NCBI GenBank assembly: GCA_020692325.1
Contig: JAIMKR010000005.1
Location: 137,050-201,049, forward strand
Length of the DNA: 64,000 nucleotides
Origin: Desulfocurvus sp.
Lineage (GTDB): Bacteria; Desulfobacterota; Desulfovibrionia; Desulfovibrionales; Desulfovibrionaceae
Reading direction: 5' to 3'
Part shown: piece after piece, positions 37,796 to 46,223 of the stretch
Numbering within the stretch: position 1 is the first letter of the stretch
Layout: the number at the start of each line of letters is the position of its first letter
The notes under the pieces: model-generated
Told to the model about the DNA's origin: nothing
The model's input: the letters and a program-made list of their open reading frames with translations, nothing else
Database searches by the model: none
Made by a program: the position numbers and the translations under genes

Positions 37796-40294
37796 TTAGA
37801 AGAGGTTGAGCTGGGTTTGTCTGGTCTGCACGCGGCGGGCCAGCACCGTGCGACGCACCAGCTCCCGGGGCAGCAGGTTCAGGAGGGACGAGGGCGTTTT
37901 GGCCTCGGTCTTGCCGTACAGCGTGCGCGACCGCGCGAAGGACAGGCACAGCCGGCTCTTGGCGCGGGTGAGCCCCACATAGAAGAGCCGCCGCTCCTCC
38001 GCCGGGTCCGTCGGCAGGGCGGACTGCCCGCCGAAGCCGGTGAAGGGGAGCAGCCCCTCCTCCAGCGCGGGCAGGAACACGGCCTCGAATTCCAGCCCCT
38101 TGGCCGCGTGCAGGGTCATGATGCGCACCTTCTGCGCGCTTTGCCGGATGCTGGCGAAATCCGTCTCCAGGCGCACCCAGTCGAGCAGGCCCACCCATCC
38201 GCCCTGAGCCTCGAAGGCCTGGCATAGGTCGCGGAAGGCCGGGCCGTCCCAGAAATAGCGGTCGAAGGGCGGGGTCTCGCGCAGGGCCCCGGGCAGCACG
38301 CGCGGGCCCTGCAGCAGCAGAAACTCGGGCAGGTCCGCCCGCACCGCGTCGTCCCGGCCCTCGTCCCCCATGTCGTCGTCGGGTTCTGGGCCGTGCCCCG
38401 GCAGGCCGAACAGACGCTCGGCCACGCGCAGAATGGCCGCCACGCGCGCGTCCTCCCAGAACATTTCCGTTTCCGGCGCGGAGCAGGGCACGCCGGCCAG
38501 CTCCAGCGCGGCCTTGTACGGTCCGATGAGCGCGCGCAGGCGCACCAACACGGCCACATCGCCAGGCGAAAGCTCCGCGCCGCCGGCCTCCATGAACGTG
38601 AGGCTGTTGCCGCCCAGGAGTTTGGCCACGCGCGCGGCCACGAGGTTGGCCTCGCGCCGGGCGTCCGGGGCCTCCACGAGTTCAATGTCGGCCGTGGGGG
38701 CCTCCGGCCGGGCCAGCAAATGCGGGTTCACTGCGGCCACGGCCCCGCTGGCGTCGAGGATGCCCTGGCCGCTGCGGTAGTTCTCCGCCAGGGTGATGAC
38801 GGAGAGGTGCGGCCAACGGGCGCTCAGGCGCTGGCGCACGTTGCCGGCCGCGCCGCGGAAGCCGTAGATGCTCTGCTCCGGGTCGCCGATGGCGAAGAAT
38901 CCGGCCCCTCCGGCCGGCTGCGCGGCGTCCGCCGGCCCGCCCTGCCCATTGGCCGGTCCGCCGTCCATCGCTGCCGTCGGCGTTGGTCCGGTCGCGGTTC
39001 CGGCCGCGTCCATGGCGGATTGGGCCGTGGTCCCGGCGGGCGCTCCGGCCGCCTCGGCGGGGCTCGCGGCGTTCATGGCCTCGGCGGTCCCTGCGGTGTC
39101 CTTCGGCCCGGCAGGCTCATTCGCCGCTGCGTCCGGCGCGGGGGAAGCGGAGTCTTCCCCATCGGAGTGGGGCGTGGCCGTTGCAACCGGCGGAATCGGC
39201 GCGTCCGGTGTGATCGTCGAGACCGATGGACGCGCCGGCGAGCCGGCCAGACCGAATACGGCCTCCAGCTGCAAGGGCGAGAGGTCCTGCACCTCGTCCA
39301 CCAGCAGGTGGGCGAAGGGCGGCACGAAGCGCGGCCCGCGCACGAGGGCCAGCAGAAATTCCAGCAGATCGGTGAAGTCCGCCTGATTGCGCACGGCCTT
39401 CAGTCCCGCCACGTGAGCGGCGGCGGCCCGGGCCAGTTCGCCGCGTTCGCCGTCGAGGGGCCGGAGCGTCTCGCGCGAGAGGGCGTGGTCGCGGTGCAGG
39501 GCCAGACGATCGCGCCGGGGCATGGAGTCGGGCAGGGCCTCCATGAACATGCGCCGTGCCGCGTCCTCGGAGAGCAGCACCGGCGGCTGGCCGCGCCGGG
39601 CGGTCCACAGGTCCAGCGCCAGGGAGTGCAGCGTGTCCGCGATGGGCAGATCCACGTCCGGACCGAGGCGGGCGCTCAGCCGTTCGCGCAGTTCGTCGGC
39701 CGCGCGGCGGGTGAAGGTGACCACGGCGATGGATTGGGCCGGCGCGCCGGACTGCATGAGGCGCAACACGCGGGAGAGCAGGGTGTGCGTTTTGCCCGTG
39801 CCGGGCCCGGCCAGCACCAGCACCGGACCTGGGGCCTCGCCCGGGGCCAGGCGCGCGCGCACGGCGGCCTCCTGCGCGGGATTCAGGCGGGCGGGCCTGG
39901 GCGCTTCCGCATGGGGCTGCCGGATTGACCGAACGGACTGAACGGGCTGGCCGGCCCGCGGGGAGGCGGAATCGTCGGGAGAGGCGTTTTGCCCGGAATC
40001 GGCGGGGTCGGGGTCGGCGTCGGGGGCGGATTTCCCAGCCGTGGTCGGATCGCCGGATTTGGCGGCCGGCTTGCGGCCCCGGCGCGGGCTCATGCCCGTG
40101 AGCATCCGGCCCCGGCGCATCTCGGCGCGCTCCTCGGGCGTGAAGACCGTGATGACGCCGTACTCGCCGTCGAAGCCGGCGCGGCGCAGCACTTTGCCGG
40201 CGCGCATCCGCTCCACGGCCTCGGCCAGCACGGGCGAGACGCGCCCGATGTCGTCGGCCGGGACCTCGCGCAGGATGACTGGGGAGGCATTCAT
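37796..40294 (-). CDS. UvrD/PcrA-type helicase, probably 5'-truncated by the Mu-like element
   Basis: An 832-residue superfamily 1 DNA helicase. Motif I is LAGPGTGKTHTLLS, Ia VVTFTRRAADEL, II LLVDEVQDLSPLQ, III FAIGDPEQSIYGFRG, IV TLAENYRSGQGI, V IMTLHAAKGLEFEAVFLP and VI FYVGLTRAKSRL. Between II and III lies an Ala/Pro/Thr-rich insert of about 120 residues. The first 60 residues (EVPADDIGRVSPVLAEAVER…AGFDGEYGVITVF) look like the end of an EndoQ-type PHP protein, a domain fused upstream of UvrD in related species. The ATG at 40294 has no ribosome site and abuts the phage end, so the native start is probably on the far side of the element. Confidence 0.85.
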   Translation of the reverse strand: MNASPVILREVPADDIGRVSPVLAEAVERMRAGKVLRRAGFDGEYGVITVFTPEERAEMRRGRMLTGMSPRRGRKPAAKSGDPTTAGKSAPDADPDPADSGQNASPDDSASPRAGQPVQSVRSIRQPHAEAPRPARLNPAQEAAVRARLAPGEAPGPVLVLAGPGTGKTHTLLSRVLRLMQSGAPAQSIAVVTFTRRAADELRERLSARLGPDVDLPIADTLHSLALDLWTARRGQPPVLLSEDAARRMFMEALPDSMPRRDRLALHRDHALSRETLRPLDGERGELARAAAAHVAGLKAVRNQADFTDLLEFLLALVRGPRFVPPFAHLLVDEVQDLSPLQLEAVFGLAGSPARPSVSTITPDAPIPPVATATPHSDGEDSASPAPDAAANEPAGPKDTAGTAEAMNAASPAEAAGAPAGTTAQSAMDAAGTATGPTPTAAMDGGPANGQGGPADAAQPAGGAGFFAIGDPEQSIYGFRGAAGNVRQRLSARWPHLSVITLAENYRSGQGILDASGAVAAVNPHLLARPEAPTADIELVEAPDARREANLVAARVAKLLGGNSLTFMEAGGAELSPGDVAVLVRLRALIGPYKAALELAGVPCSAPETEMFWEDARVAAILRVAERLFGLPGHGPEPDDDMGDEGRDDAVRADLPEFLLLQGPRVLPGALRETPPFDRYFWDGPAFRDLCQAFEAQGGWVGLLDWVRLETDFASIRQSAQKVRIMTLHAAKGLEFEAVFLPALEEGLLPFTGFGGQSALPTDPAEERRLFYVGLTRAKSRLCLSFARSRTLYGKTEAKTPSSLLNLLPRELVRRTVLARRVQTRQTQLNLF

Positions 40295-40295
40295 T

Positions 40296-40443
40296 TTGGC
40301 ACTAGGTCAAGATGAAGCCCAAAGCCCGCGAGGCCCCACGGCGCAAGCGTTTCCGGCCGAAGCCGTCGCGCACGCACGTTTGGCACGGAATGGCTGGAAG
40401 TGGAACGGAAATGCGCTGGAATCGGCACTAAGTTGAACGAGGA
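40296..40443 (+). promoter_or_regulatory. Left end of the Mu-like element with putative transposase-binding repeats
   Basis: Three related motifs lie in this gene-free stretch: TTGGCACTAGGTCAAGATGA at 40296, TTGGCACGGAATGGCTGGAA at 40380 and TCGGCACTAAGTTGAACGAG at 40422. The first and third share GGCACTARGTYRA. Mu ends carry three MuA sites at each end, so this is the expected arrangement. The exact terminal TG is not certain; it should lie between about 40280 and 40298. Confidence 0.6.
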
Positions 40444-40458
40444 ACGGAGGGCGAAGTG

Positions 40459-41202
40459 TTAATACAGCTCACGTCCTATCCAAACCGCGCGACCGATGAT
40501 GCGGATGCCGTCCACCAAGTCGCCCCGCGCATCGATCTCCAGCGGCTGATAGGCTGGGTTGTAACTCTTGAGAATGATCTTGCCCGGCAGCGTGTCCACC
40601 ATCTTGATGTACACCACGTCCTCGACTCCCACGGCATAAAGCCCACCGGCCCTGGGCGTCGTCTGACTCTGGTCGATCAACACCACATCATTGTTTGAAA
40701 TTCGTGGCTCCATGCTATCCCCGTCCACCCGCATGAGCACCATGCTTGACGGGTTGCCCTTGCGCGTGAGGAAGTCCACGCGGAAGGCGTAGCGCCGCTC
40801 CTCCTCGCCCCCCGTCACGAAACTCCCCGTCCCGGCCGAAAGCCGCGCCTCAACCATGGGCACCATGGCGAGCCGGCAATCCTCGCTGTCCACCGTCTCC
40901 ATGTGTTGCACCGCAACAACAGGCGAAAGCGTCGCCGCGCCTTCGCGCCCCGTCTCCATCTGGGGGGGCGTGCTGCGGGCATCCAGCGTCCCCCCCGTCC
41001 GGCCGAACAGCAGCCAGTCCGCCGATGCCCCTGTCTTCTCCGCGATAGCCTCAACCCAACTACCTGGAATCTGTTGCCGTTTTTTTGCTGCGGCCACGGA
41101 TGGCGGTTGGATGCCAAGAGCGCGGGCAAGCTCGGAGTCTGATTTAGCTTCAGCTGCCGCCATGAGACGCGCAAGGCGTTCGGTGAATTTCGCTGTTGGC
41201 AT
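40459..41202 (-). CDS. Phage repressor with LexA/S24 self-cleavage domain
   Basis: A 247-residue CI/LexA-like repressor. The N-terminal helix-turn-helix (SDSELARALGIQPPSVAAAK, about residues 22-45) resembles Bet v/CI-type repressors. The C-terminal S24 peptidase has the nucleophile in LMRVDGDSMEPRI and the Lys in VEDVVYIKMVD. Such repressors cleave themselves on RecA activation, so the element should be SOS-inducible. The ATG at 41202 follows GGAG. It is divergent from the early operon and separated from it by an A+T-rich operator region. It fills the place of Mu c repressor but belongs to a different class. Confidence 0.9.
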   Translation of the reverse strand: MPTAKFTERLARLMAAAEAKSDSELARALGIQPPSVAAAKKRQQIPGSWVEAIAEKTGASADWLLFGRTGGTLDARSTPPQMETGREGAATLSPVVAVQHMETVDSEDCRLAMVPMVEARLSAGTGSFVTGGEEERRYAFRVDFLTRKGNPSSMVLMRVDGDSMEPRISNNDVVLIDQSQTTPRAGGLYAVGVEDVVYIKMVDTLPGKIILKSYNPAYQPLEIDARGDLVDGIRIIGRAVWIGRELY

Positions 41203-41364
41203 AGACAACTCCGAAAGTTACTCCGAAATAGACAAAAACTAAAAAACTAAGCTTAAATAATTAGTTAGACTAAAGTTATAAAATTAAACTACGAAACATA
41301 TTTTTACCTTGCCTTTATTAGCTATAATTTATAATACAGATCCACGGGCAGTAAGGAAAACAGC
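41203..41364. promoter_or_regulatory. Early operator/promoter region between repressor and transposition operon
   Basis: This 160-base stretch is far richer in A+T than its surroundings. AACTAA (41245-41250) and TTAGTT (41261-41266) form an inverted repeat with a ten-base spacer, a candidate operator. TATAAT occurs at 41323-41328 and at 41330-41335, with TTGCCT at 41309 fifteen bases before the second. It is the likely rightward early promoter. Confidence 0.5.
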
Positions 41365-41456
41365 ATGAAAATTCCTACCAGCCCGCAAGATCAGGGTCAA
41401 CGTCCGAGCCCCGGTGGAGATTGGACGCAGCCCTCACCACAAGGTGGACGGTGTCT

Positions 41457-41885
41457 ATGCGACAGGCTTCCCTCTTTGACGATGACGACCACGGCAGGCT
41501 CTCCGGCCTGCTGCCAGCCATGCGCGCGGCCATGAACCGCGCCGCCGGCGAGGACGAGGCCGGCCGCAAGCAGCTGGTCGACCGCATCAACGCGGTGGCG
41601 CAGGCCGCCGGCGTCCGGCTCACCGCCGGCAACGCCAAGGTCATCAGCAAGGACACCCTCGACAAGTGGCTCAACCCCAACGACCGCGACCACACGCCGG
41701 GCATCCTGGCCGTGGCCGCCTTCTGCGCGGCGACAAGGGACATCGCGCCCTTGCGCGAGTTGCTGCGCGCCCTGGGTCTGGACGTGATGACCGGGGGAGA
41801 TCGCAAGGAGCGTGACTACGGCCGGGCCTGCCTGTCCGAGCGCGCTGCAAGGAAGAAAAAAAAGCTGTTGGAGGAATCGCTATGA
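41457..41885 (+). CDS. Early Mu-like phage protein, DNA-binding-like
   Basis: A 142-residue protein beginning MRQASLFDDDDHGRLSGLLP. It is rich in Ala and charged residues (AMNRAAGEDEAGRKQLVDRI), and its KDTLDKWLNPNDRDHTPGI segment resembles the regulator-type proteins placed before the Ner-like gene in related Mu-like prophages. The Lys-rich end (RKKKKLLEE) may bind DNA. The ATG at 41457 has AAGGTGG upstream; a TTG at 41421 is an alternative. Its end overlaps the next gene by four bases. Exact role unknown. Confidence 0.65.
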   Translation: MRQASLFDDDDHGRLSGLLPAMRAAMNRAAGEDEAGRKQLVDRINAVAQAAGVRLTAGNAKVISKDTLDKWLNPNDRDHTPGILAVAAFCAATRDIAPLRELLRALGLDVMTGGDRKERDYGRACLSERAARKKKKLLEESL

Positions 41886-42121
41886 AGCCTTTGGAATGCC
41901 GCGCCGCGCGGCAACGTGTGCGGTTTCGGATTCGTGAGTGCCTGGACCGTCAGGGTCTCAACTCGGCTGAGGTCGCCCGGCGTCTTGGCCTGAAGCCGAA
42001 TCAGGTGACCGAGACCATCGCGGGGAACCGCAACGATCTGCGCGTGCTGCTGGCCCTGCGTGACGAGTTCGGCGTGCCCGAGAATCTGCTGTACATCCCC
42101 GAGGGCAGGCGGGCGGCCTAG
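41882..42121 (+). CDS. Small helix-turn-helix regulator (Ner-like position)
   Basis: A 79-residue protein with a central HTH (LNSAEVARRLGLKPNQVTETIAG, about residues 24-47) of the XRE type. It lies between the repressor and the transposase gene, the place of Mu Ner, which dampens early and repressor transcription. The ATG overlaps the preceding stop (ATGA), and MuA starts three bases after its stop. Function by position and fold only. Confidence 0.7.
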   Translation: MKPLECRAARQRVRFRIRECLDRQGLNSAEVARRLGLKPNQVTETIAGNRNDLRVLLALRDEFGVPENLLYIPEGRRAA

Positions 42122-42123
42122 CT

Positions 42124-44304
42124 ATGGAAGCGTACAGTTCAAAGGAAATTGCGCAGTTATTGGGCCGCACGGAACGGGCGGTCCAAATCCGCGCCAAGCG
42201 CGAAGGCTGGCAGGGCCGGCCGCGCCACGCACGCGGCGGAGGCAGCGAGTGGCTGCTCTCGTCCGTCCCCAAGCCCACGCGGGACGCCATAATTTCCGCC
42301 GAGCTGGCCGAACAGGGCGCTGCGTTGCCGACAAGCGCCGACACGGCCCAGGCGGACCCGCGTAAGGCCGCCGTGTCGCGCACGGCCGACCTCTCCGGCC
42401 TGACGGAACCGCAGCGCGCCACCGTGCTGGCCCGGCTGGCCCTGGTGCGCGAGGTGGAGCGCATGAGCGTCGTCACCGGCAAGGAGTCGGCCATCCGCCA
42501 TTTGCTGGCCGCCGCCAAGGCCGGCACCCTCGCCGACCGCTTGGCGCAGCTCATTCCCAGCGCGAACGCCCGCTTTGGCGCGGGCGCGGGGCGCGGCCTG
42601 TCGCGCCGCCGCCTGTACGAATGGTGCGCGCTCTACGCCGAGGGCGGCGAGCTGGCGCTTGCGCCGCGCGCCCCGCAAAAGGACATGACCGTGCCCGCCT
42701 GGGCACCCCTTTTCCTGGCCGCCTACCAGCGGCCGCAGAATCCCAGCCTGGCCGAGGCCTACCGCGAATTCCGCGTGGACTGGGAGGACAAACAGCCCAG
42801 CCGCGCCCCATCAATCGACGCCGTGCGCCGCTTCCTGGGCAAAATCGCCACGCCGGATTTGCAGACCGGCCGCAAGACGGGCAACGCCCTGTTGCACCTC
42901 AAGCCGTACAAGACGCGCAAGACGGACTGCCTCATGCCCGGCGACGTGTACACGGCGGACGGCACCACCTTCGACGCCGAGATCGCCCACCCGGACACGG
43001 GCCGGCCCTTCAAGCCGGAAGTCGTCGCCTTTCTGGACGTCGCCACGCGCCGCTGCGTGGGCATTTCCGTGGCCCTGGCCGAGAGCGCCGCCGCCACGCT
43101 GGACGCCCTGCGCATGGCCTGCCTGTACGGTGGCATCCCGAGCATCCTCTACACGGACAACGGTCCCGGCTACAAGGCGGCGCTGCTCTCCGCCTCGGGC
43201 GTGGGCATGTTGGAGCGCCTGGGCATTGAGATGCGCAACGCCATCCCCGGCCGACCGCAGGGCAAGGGTCTCATGGAGCGCGCCATCAAGACGTTGTGCG
43301 TGCCCGCCGCCAAAAAACTGGCCACCTGCACCCACGCGGACATGGACGAGGACGCCGCGCACAAGGTGTTCAAAATCACCCGCGCCCAGCTCAAAAAGTA
43401 CGGCCGCTCGGCCCTCTTGCCCACCTTCGAGCAATTCAAGCAGGTGCTGCTGGCCCGCGTGGAGGAATACAACGCCACGCCGCACCGTGGCCTGCCCATC
43501 ATCGAGGACGCGGCCCAAGGCAAGCGCCGGCACATGAGCCCGGACGAATGCTGGCAAAGCTGGCTCGGCCGGGGCTTCGAGCCGCTGTTCCCCGAGCCGG
43601 AGCTGGCCGACGAGCTGTTCCATCCCGGCACCATCCGCAAGGTCAAAAACGGCATGGTGCGCCTCTGGAACCACACATATTTCGCGCCGGAGCTGGCCCC
43701 CCTGCACGACGAGCTGGTCGAGGTCCGTTACGACCTGTGGGATTCCGCGCAGGTCACGGTCTGGACCGAGGCCGGAGAGAAAATCTGCACGGCGAAACTC
43801 GACGCCAACGCCATGGACTACTTCCCGACCTCGGTGTTGGAGGGCGCGCGGGCCAAGCGCGACCGCGCGCGGCTCAAGCGCCTGGAGGCCAAAGCCCAGA
43901 CCATCGCCCCGGGCGCGACACTTTCCGCGCCGGAAGAACGCCCCGCCCTCATGGCCGACAGCCTTTCCGCCCGGCGCGTCATCACCGTGCAGGCCCCGCC
44001 CGAGCCGGCCGCCGCCACCCCGGCGGACCTGGAGCGCATCGGCGCGGTCATGGCCGAGGCCGCGCGCAAGGCCGAGCAGGCCGCCCGGCCCGAGCCGGAA
44101 AAACGCCCCATCTTCCAGGCCTTTCCCGAAAAATACCGCTGGCTCATGCGCCACCAGGACCAGTGGTCGGACGCCGACCGCGCGTGGCTGGCGGACTACG
44201 CCCAGAGCACCGAGTACGCCCTCCTGCGCGAGCGCTACGAGCGCGAGGGTTTGGCGCTCACCCCGGCGCAACTTTTCCCGGTGTTGGAGACCCCGAGCCT
44301 TTGA
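42124..44304 (+). CDS. Mu-type transposase A (DDE integrase)
   Basis: A 726-residue transposase that cuts and joins the element's ends. The N-terminal winged-helix DNA-binding part (SSKEIAQLLGRTERAVQIRA) resembles Mu A domain I. The DDE core is complete: Asp279 (TADGTTFDAE), Asp345 (LYTDNGPGYK) and Glu385 (GLMERAIKTL). A beta-barrel part (NGMVRLWNHTYFAPELAPL) and a C-terminal region for MuB and ClpX contact follow. Length is close to MuA (663) with some extra linker. Intact, so transposition may still be possible. Confidence 0.95.
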   Translation: MEAYSSKEIAQLLGRTERAVQIRAKREGWQGRPRHARGGGSEWLLSSVPKPTRDAIISAELAEQGAALPTSADTAQADPRKAAVSRTADLSGLTEPQRATVLARLALVREVERMSVVTGKESAIRHLLAAAKAGTLADRLAQLIPSANARFGAGAGRGLSRRRLYEWCALYAEGGELALAPRAPQKDMTVPAWAPLFLAAYQRPQNPSLAEAYREFRVDWEDKQPSRAPSIDAVRRFLGKIATPDLQTGRKTGNALLHLKPYKTRKTDCLMPGDVYTADGTTFDAEIAHPDTGRPFKPEVVAFLDVATRRCVGISVALAESAAATLDALRMACLYGGIPSILYTDNGPGYKAALLSASGVGMLERLGIEMRNAIPGRPQGKGLMERAIKTLCVPAAKKLATCTHADMDEDAAHKVFKITRAQLKKYGRSALLPTFEQFKQVLLARVEEYNATPHRGLPIIEDAAQGKRRHMSPDECWQSWLGRGFEPLFPEPELADELFHPGTIRKVKNGMVRLWNHTYFAPELAPLHDELVEVRYDLWDSAQVTVWTEAGEKICTAKLDANAMDYFPTSVLEGARAKRDRARLKRLEAKAQTIAPGATLSAPEERPALMADSLSARRVITVQAPPEPAAATPADLERIGAVMAEAARKAEQAARPEPEKRPIFQAFPEKYRWLMRHQDQWSDADRAWLADYAQSTEYALLRERYEREGLALTPAQLFPVLETPSL

Positions 44305-44327
44305 CCACAACCAACGGAGGCGGACCC

Positions 44328-45074
44328 ATGCGCAAACTCTTCGTACGAACAAGCAATTACGAGAAATTCTCGGCGGCGGTGACGGCCGTGGAGAATCGCG
44401 GCGCGGCCGAGGCCGGCATGATGCTGGTCTACGGCCTGCCCGGCTACGGCAAAAGCGAGGTGCTCACCAGCTGGGCCGTCGATTCCGGCGCGGTGTTCCT
44501 GCGCGCCAACATCGACTGGACCCCGCGTTATTTCCTCGTGGAACTGGCCAAGGCGCTGGCCGTGGACCCGCGCGGCACCAGCGAGCAGCTGTTCAACCGG
44601 CTGCTCGCCGTCATCGCCACGCAGCAAATCCCGCTGGTCATCGACGAGGCCGAGGCCACGCTCAAGGACCACGCGGCCGTGCTGGAGAAAATCCGCGACT
44701 TTTCGGATCGCACGGAAACCATGGTGGTGCTGGTGGGCATGGAGAACATCCAAACGTCCATCGCCAAGTACCAGCAGATTTCGAGCCGCATCGCCCAGGT
44801 GGTGGAGTTCGGCGCGGCGAGCCTGGACGACGTGGCGCTGGCCTGCCAGCAGCTCGCGGAAACGCCCATCGCCCCGGACCTCGTGGCCGAAATCCATCGG
44901 CAAACCGCCGGGCGGATGCGCGAGGTCATGAACGCCATCGCCACCGTGGAGCGCGTGGGCCGCATGAACGGGCTTAAGCAGGTGGACGTGGCCGCCGTGG
45001 AGGGTCTGGCGCTGACTCACGACTGGCGGGCGCGCCGCCCGCGCGTGGTCGGCAAGGCCAAGAGGGCCGCGTAA
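44328..45074 (+). CDS. Mu B-type transposition AAA+ ATPase
   Basis: A 248-residue target-capture ATPase. Walker A is YGLPGYGKSE, Walker B is IPLVIDEAEATL, and the sensor segment is MVVLVGMENIQ, then QISSRIAQVVEF. It delivers target DNA to the transposase and stimulates it. The ATG at 44328 follows GGAGG by nine bases. The C-terminus is basic (RARRPRVVGKAKRAA). It lacks the N-terminal HTH of phage Mu B (312 residues), as in many Mu-like elements. Confidence 0.93.
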   Translation: MRKLFVRTSNYEKFSAAVTAVENRGAAEAGMMLVYGLPGYGKSEVLTSWAVDSGAVFLRANIDWTPRYFLVELAKALAVDPRGTSEQLFNRLLAVIATQQIPLVIDEAEATLKDHAAVLEKIRDFSDRTETMVVLVGMENIQTSIAKYQQISSRIAQVVEFGAASLDDVALACQQLAETPIAPDLVAEIHRQTAGRMREVMNAIATVERVGRMNGLKQVDVAAVEGLALTHDWRARRPRVVGKAKRAA

Positions 45075-45652
45075 TGGCCTGGCGCGGACTCGAGGTGCTG
45101 CGCCTGTTGGCCGGCGGGGCCAAGCTGACGCGGGAAATCGCCGGGTCTCTGGGCGTCGCCCAGGACACCGCGCGGGACATTTGCCGGCGGCTGGCGGCCC
45201 GGGGGCTCATGGAGAGCGTGCGGGGCGTGCATGGCATCACCAAGGCCGGGCGCGAGGCGCTCGCCGGCGGGGAGCAAGTCGTCTCCGGCCCCGGCAAGGG
45301 CGGTTGCGCGGAGCGCTACAAGCACAGTGGCCGCGCCAAGGCGTGGCGGGCGCTGCGCATCCGCCGCAAGGTGGATCTGGACACGCTGCTCCCGCTGGTG
45401 CTGCCGCCCGCCGCCACCCCGGCGCAGGAGCGCAACACCCGTCTGGACCTGACCAACTACCTGCGCGCGCTCACCGCCGCCGGAATCCTGGCCGAACTGC
45501 CCGCGCGCACGCCCGGCATGGCGCGGCGCTGGCTGCTCACCCGCGACACCGGCCCTTGCGCCCCGGCCTGGAACAAGGCCGGGCACACCGTCACCGACCC
45601 CAACACCGGCGAGATCCACAATTTGCCCCCCAGGGAGGCCGACCATGCCTAA
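45074..45652 (+). CDS. Winged-helix early phage protein
   Basis: A 192-residue protein. The first 65 residues form a winged helix (LRLLAGGAKLTREIAGSLGV, then ARDICRRLAARGLMESV, ending KAGREAL). A second region (residues 100-175) looks like another wHTH with an RWLLTRDTGP segment. The ATG overlaps the MuB stop by one base. It may regulate early genes or replication. Not further identified; it recurs at this place in Mu-like prophages of related bacteria, as far as I recall. Confidence 0.7.
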   Translation: MAWRGLEVLRLLAGGAKLTREIAGSLGVAQDTARDICRRLAARGLMESVRGVHGITKAGREALAGGEQVVSGPGKGGCAERYKHSGRAKAWRALRIRRKVDLDTLLPLVLPPAATPAQERNTRLDLTNYLRALTAAGILAELPARTPGMARRWLLTRDTGPCAPAWNKAGHTVTDPNTGEIHNLPPREADHA

Positions 45653-46010
45653 CGGCGATTGGCTGGCCCTCTTGCGCCGGGCCGTGGACGAGGCCGGCAG
45701 CCGCGCCGCCGTGGCGCGCGAGCTGGGCGTCAGCCGCACGGCCGTCAGCCTGCTGCTCTCCGGCGCATACCCCGGCGGCACGGCGCGCATGGCCGCCCGC
45801 GTCATCGCCCGCTACGACCGCCTGCTCTGCCCGCACACCGGCAGAATCGTGCCACCGGAACACTGCCGGCGCATGGCCGGGCCGGTGCCCACCAGCAGCC
45901 CGGCGGCCCTGCGCCAGTGGCGCGCCTGCCAGACCTGTTCCAACAAGCCCACGGGCAAGCCCACTGGCAAACCCAACGCCAACCACCCCAACCAGGAGAA
46001 CGCCGCATGA
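45645..46010 (+). CDS. HTH-containing early phage protein
   Basis: A 121-residue protein whose N-terminal part (LLRRAVDEAGSRAAVARELG, then VSRTAVSLLLSG) is a helix-turn-helix. A Cys pair (RACQTC) and a Lys/Pro-rich repeat end (KPTGKPTGKPN) follow. The gene overlaps both neighbours (eight bases before, four after), a tightly packed early operon. Confidence 0.65.
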   Translation: MPNGDWLALLRRAVDEAGSRAAVARELGVSRTAVSLLLSGAYPGGTARMAARVIARYDRLLCPHTGRIVPPEHCRRMAGPVPTSSPAALRQWRACQTCSNKPTGKPTGKPNANHPNQENAA

Positions 46011-46204
46011 TTTCCGAAACGATCACCAACGTTGTCAGCGTGTTGGACGACCTGCGCCAGTACACCGCCCCGGAAGAGGCGGAGGTGATGCGCCAGGCCT
46101 GCACCGTGCTGCGCGCCGCCGCCGAGGACGCGCGCAACCTGGAAACCCTGCTGCCCATCGCCGGCACCGGCGAGCCGCGCAGCGCAACGCCTGCGGCCGC
46201 CTAG
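46007..46204 (+). CDS. Small early phage protein
   Basis: A 65-residue acidic protein (MISETITNVVSVLDDLRQYT…) of helical appearance. The ATG at 46007 overlaps the preceding stop, and AGGAG lies ten bases upstream. No recognised family. Confidence 0.6.
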   Translation: MISETITNVVSVLDDLRQYTAPEEAEVMRQACTVLRAAAEDARNLETLLPIAGTGEPRSATPAAA

Positions 46205-46223
46205 GCCCGGCAAGGAGAAGAAC

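Noticed and set aside
41365-41535. A 56-codon frame with AAGGA before its ATG, in front of the first early gene
   Set aside because: Pro/Ser/Cys-rich and overlapping the better-supported frame at 41457; could be a leader peptide but there is no further support.
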